DNA of 64,000 nt from Blastocatellia bacterium (GTDB lineage: Bacteria; Acidobacteriota; Blastocatellia; HR10; J050): contig JALSQX010000095.1 in assembly GCA_026985075.1 (NCBI GenBank), positions 1 through 64,000 on the forward strand, given 5' to 3'. The notes under the pieces are model-generated. The model did no database searches. It worked only from the letters and a program-made list of their open reading frames with translations, and was not told the DNA's origin. The position numbers and the translations under genes were made by a program. The number at the start of each line of letters is the position of its first letter. Position 1 is the stretch's first letter. Of the stretch, positions 63,235 to 64,000 are shown one piece after another.

Positions 63235-64000
63235 ATGACCGGACGAAGATCAGGGCGATGGTGGTGGAGACGATCGCGTTCGCTCGTCGTCCTGATGGGA
63301 GGACTCCTCATGGTCAGCAGTTCACCGTTCCCAGAGCACCACCCGTCGGCGCCTGTGGCTCGGAAGAAGGTCATTCTGGATACGGACATCGGCGATGATA
63401 TCGACGATGCCTTCGCCCTGGCGCTGGCGCTGCAAAGTCCGGAGCTCGAGGTCCTCGGCATCGTGACCGCCCATGGAGCGACCGATAAACGCGCTCGCCT
63501 CGTCGCCCATCTCCTCGGCGAGCTCGGTCGGGATGATATCCCCGTGGTGATGGGAGTGAAGACGTCCGATGAGCCTCCGCGACAGTACGCCTGGGCGCGG
63601 CGATCTGGGCCGAGTCGACCGATTGGGCGCGACGCCATGGGATTCTATCGCCAACAGCTCACGCGACATCCGGGGGAGATCACGCTCATCGCCATGGGGC
63701 CGCTCACCAATATCGGCGCGTTCATCGAACGGGAAGCCGACGTCTTCAGTCGGGTGCGGGAGGTCATCATCATGGGCGGGTCGGTGGCTTACCGCTATGA
63801 CGATTTTGGCTATGGGGAGCCTCGCGGTCCGGTCGCCGAGTACAATATCAAGACGGATATCCCGGCGGCGCGAAAGCTGTTCCGGTCGGGCGTGCCGATC
63901 ATCATGGTGGGATTGGATGCGACGACGAGACTCATCCTGGATGAGGTGAAACGGCGGATTCTCTTCCGGCGCAGCACGCCGCTCACCGACGCGCTCGCCT
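63235..64000 (+). CDS. Nucleoside hydrolase (inosine-uridine preferring), exported, 3' partial
   Basis: The frame starts at ATG 63235 and is still open at the window end (255 codons visible). The N-terminus is basic then hydrophobic (RRSGRWWWRRSRSLVVLMGG, then LLMVSSS), indicating export. The hydrolase core begins KKVILDTDIGDDIDDAFALA, the calcium-binding DxDxxxDD signature of nucleoside hydrolases. GIVTAHGATDKRARLVAHLL, EITLIAMGPLTNIGAFIERE, VIIMGGSVAYRYDDFGYGEP and VAEYNIKTDIPAARKLFRSG are also family blocks. It hydrolyses ribonucleosides to base and ribose; substrate preference is unknown. An overlapping open frame at 63120-63398 is a shadow. Confidence 0.88.
   Translation, partial: MTGRRSGRWWWRRSRSLVVLMGGLLMVSSSPFPEHHPSAPVARKKVILDTDIGDDIDDAFALALALQSPELEVLGIVTAHGATDKRARLVAHLLGELGRDDIPVVMGVKTSDEPPRQYAWARRSGPSRPIGRDAMGFYRQQLTRHPGEITLIAMGPLTNIGAFIEREADVFSRVREVIIMGGSVAYRYDDFGYGEPRGPVAEYNIKTDIPAARKLFRSGVPIIMVGLDATTRLILDEVKRRILFRRSTPLTDALA

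Overview
The window looks like a chromosomal segment of a moderately GC-rich, Gram-negative-type bacterium, most plausibly an acidobacterium or a close relative. This rests on gene content only (two large FG-GAP/ASPIC-UnbV proteins, a FecR-like protein, a BY-type tyrosine kinase, LolA, scattered exopolysaccharide genes). No rRNA, tRNA or marker phylogeny was available to confirm it.

Layout. (1) 1-13.3 kb is an accessory zone of small toxin-antitoxin-type modules: three MNT nucleotidyltransferase/HEPN pairs, two PIN pairs, a GxxExxY protein and one orphan antitoxin-like gene. In five of these modules the toxin or partner half is broken by an in-frame TAG, a frameshift or a repeat insertion. 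Only the MNT-HepT pair at 3539-4418 looks intact. An ExoA-like glycosyltransferase, a polyprenyl glycosylphosphotransferase and an NTP_transf_5-like protein lie in this zone. (2) 13.4-23.7 kb carries envelope and exopolysaccharide genes: tyrosine autokinase, FecR-like protein, O-antigen-ligase-like protein, DUF218 protein and a secreted lamin-tail protein. (3) At 24.05 kb there is a two-domain fused IS200/IS605-like (RAYT-like) HUH transposase set among palindromic repeats. (4) 25.5-48.7 kb is mostly housekeeping: copper ATPase, DUF1015, M48 protease, threonine dehydratase, manC-manB, CBS protein, CtpA, LolA, PriA, a SpoIIE-type phosphatase and an M24 peptidase. (5) 48.9-53.8 kb is a trehalase followed by a three-gene sugar ABC importer. 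(6) 53.8-63.1 kb, minus strand, holds a fructan/sucrose-type set (GH32/GH68-like hydrolase, PfkB kinase, Na+/solute symporter) followed by a TPR protein and flanked by two FG-GAP/ASPIC proteins. A secreted nucleoside hydrolase runs off the right edge.

The most striking property is the repeat content. Three palindromic families (called R1, R2, R3 here) fill almost every long intergenic gap between 0.8 and 43.7 kb. Their stems vary with compensatory base changes. In the first 13 kb they are joined in a fixed order with two more elements: a roughly 100-bp imperfect inverted repeat containing CACAGAT (family A) and a linker with the palindrome TCGGCGCCGA (family C). The composite order half-A, R1, R2, R3, C, A recurs in both orientations. 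The fused transposase, whose reading frame ends inside an R2 repeat, is the best candidate for the enzyme that spread or maintains R1-R3.
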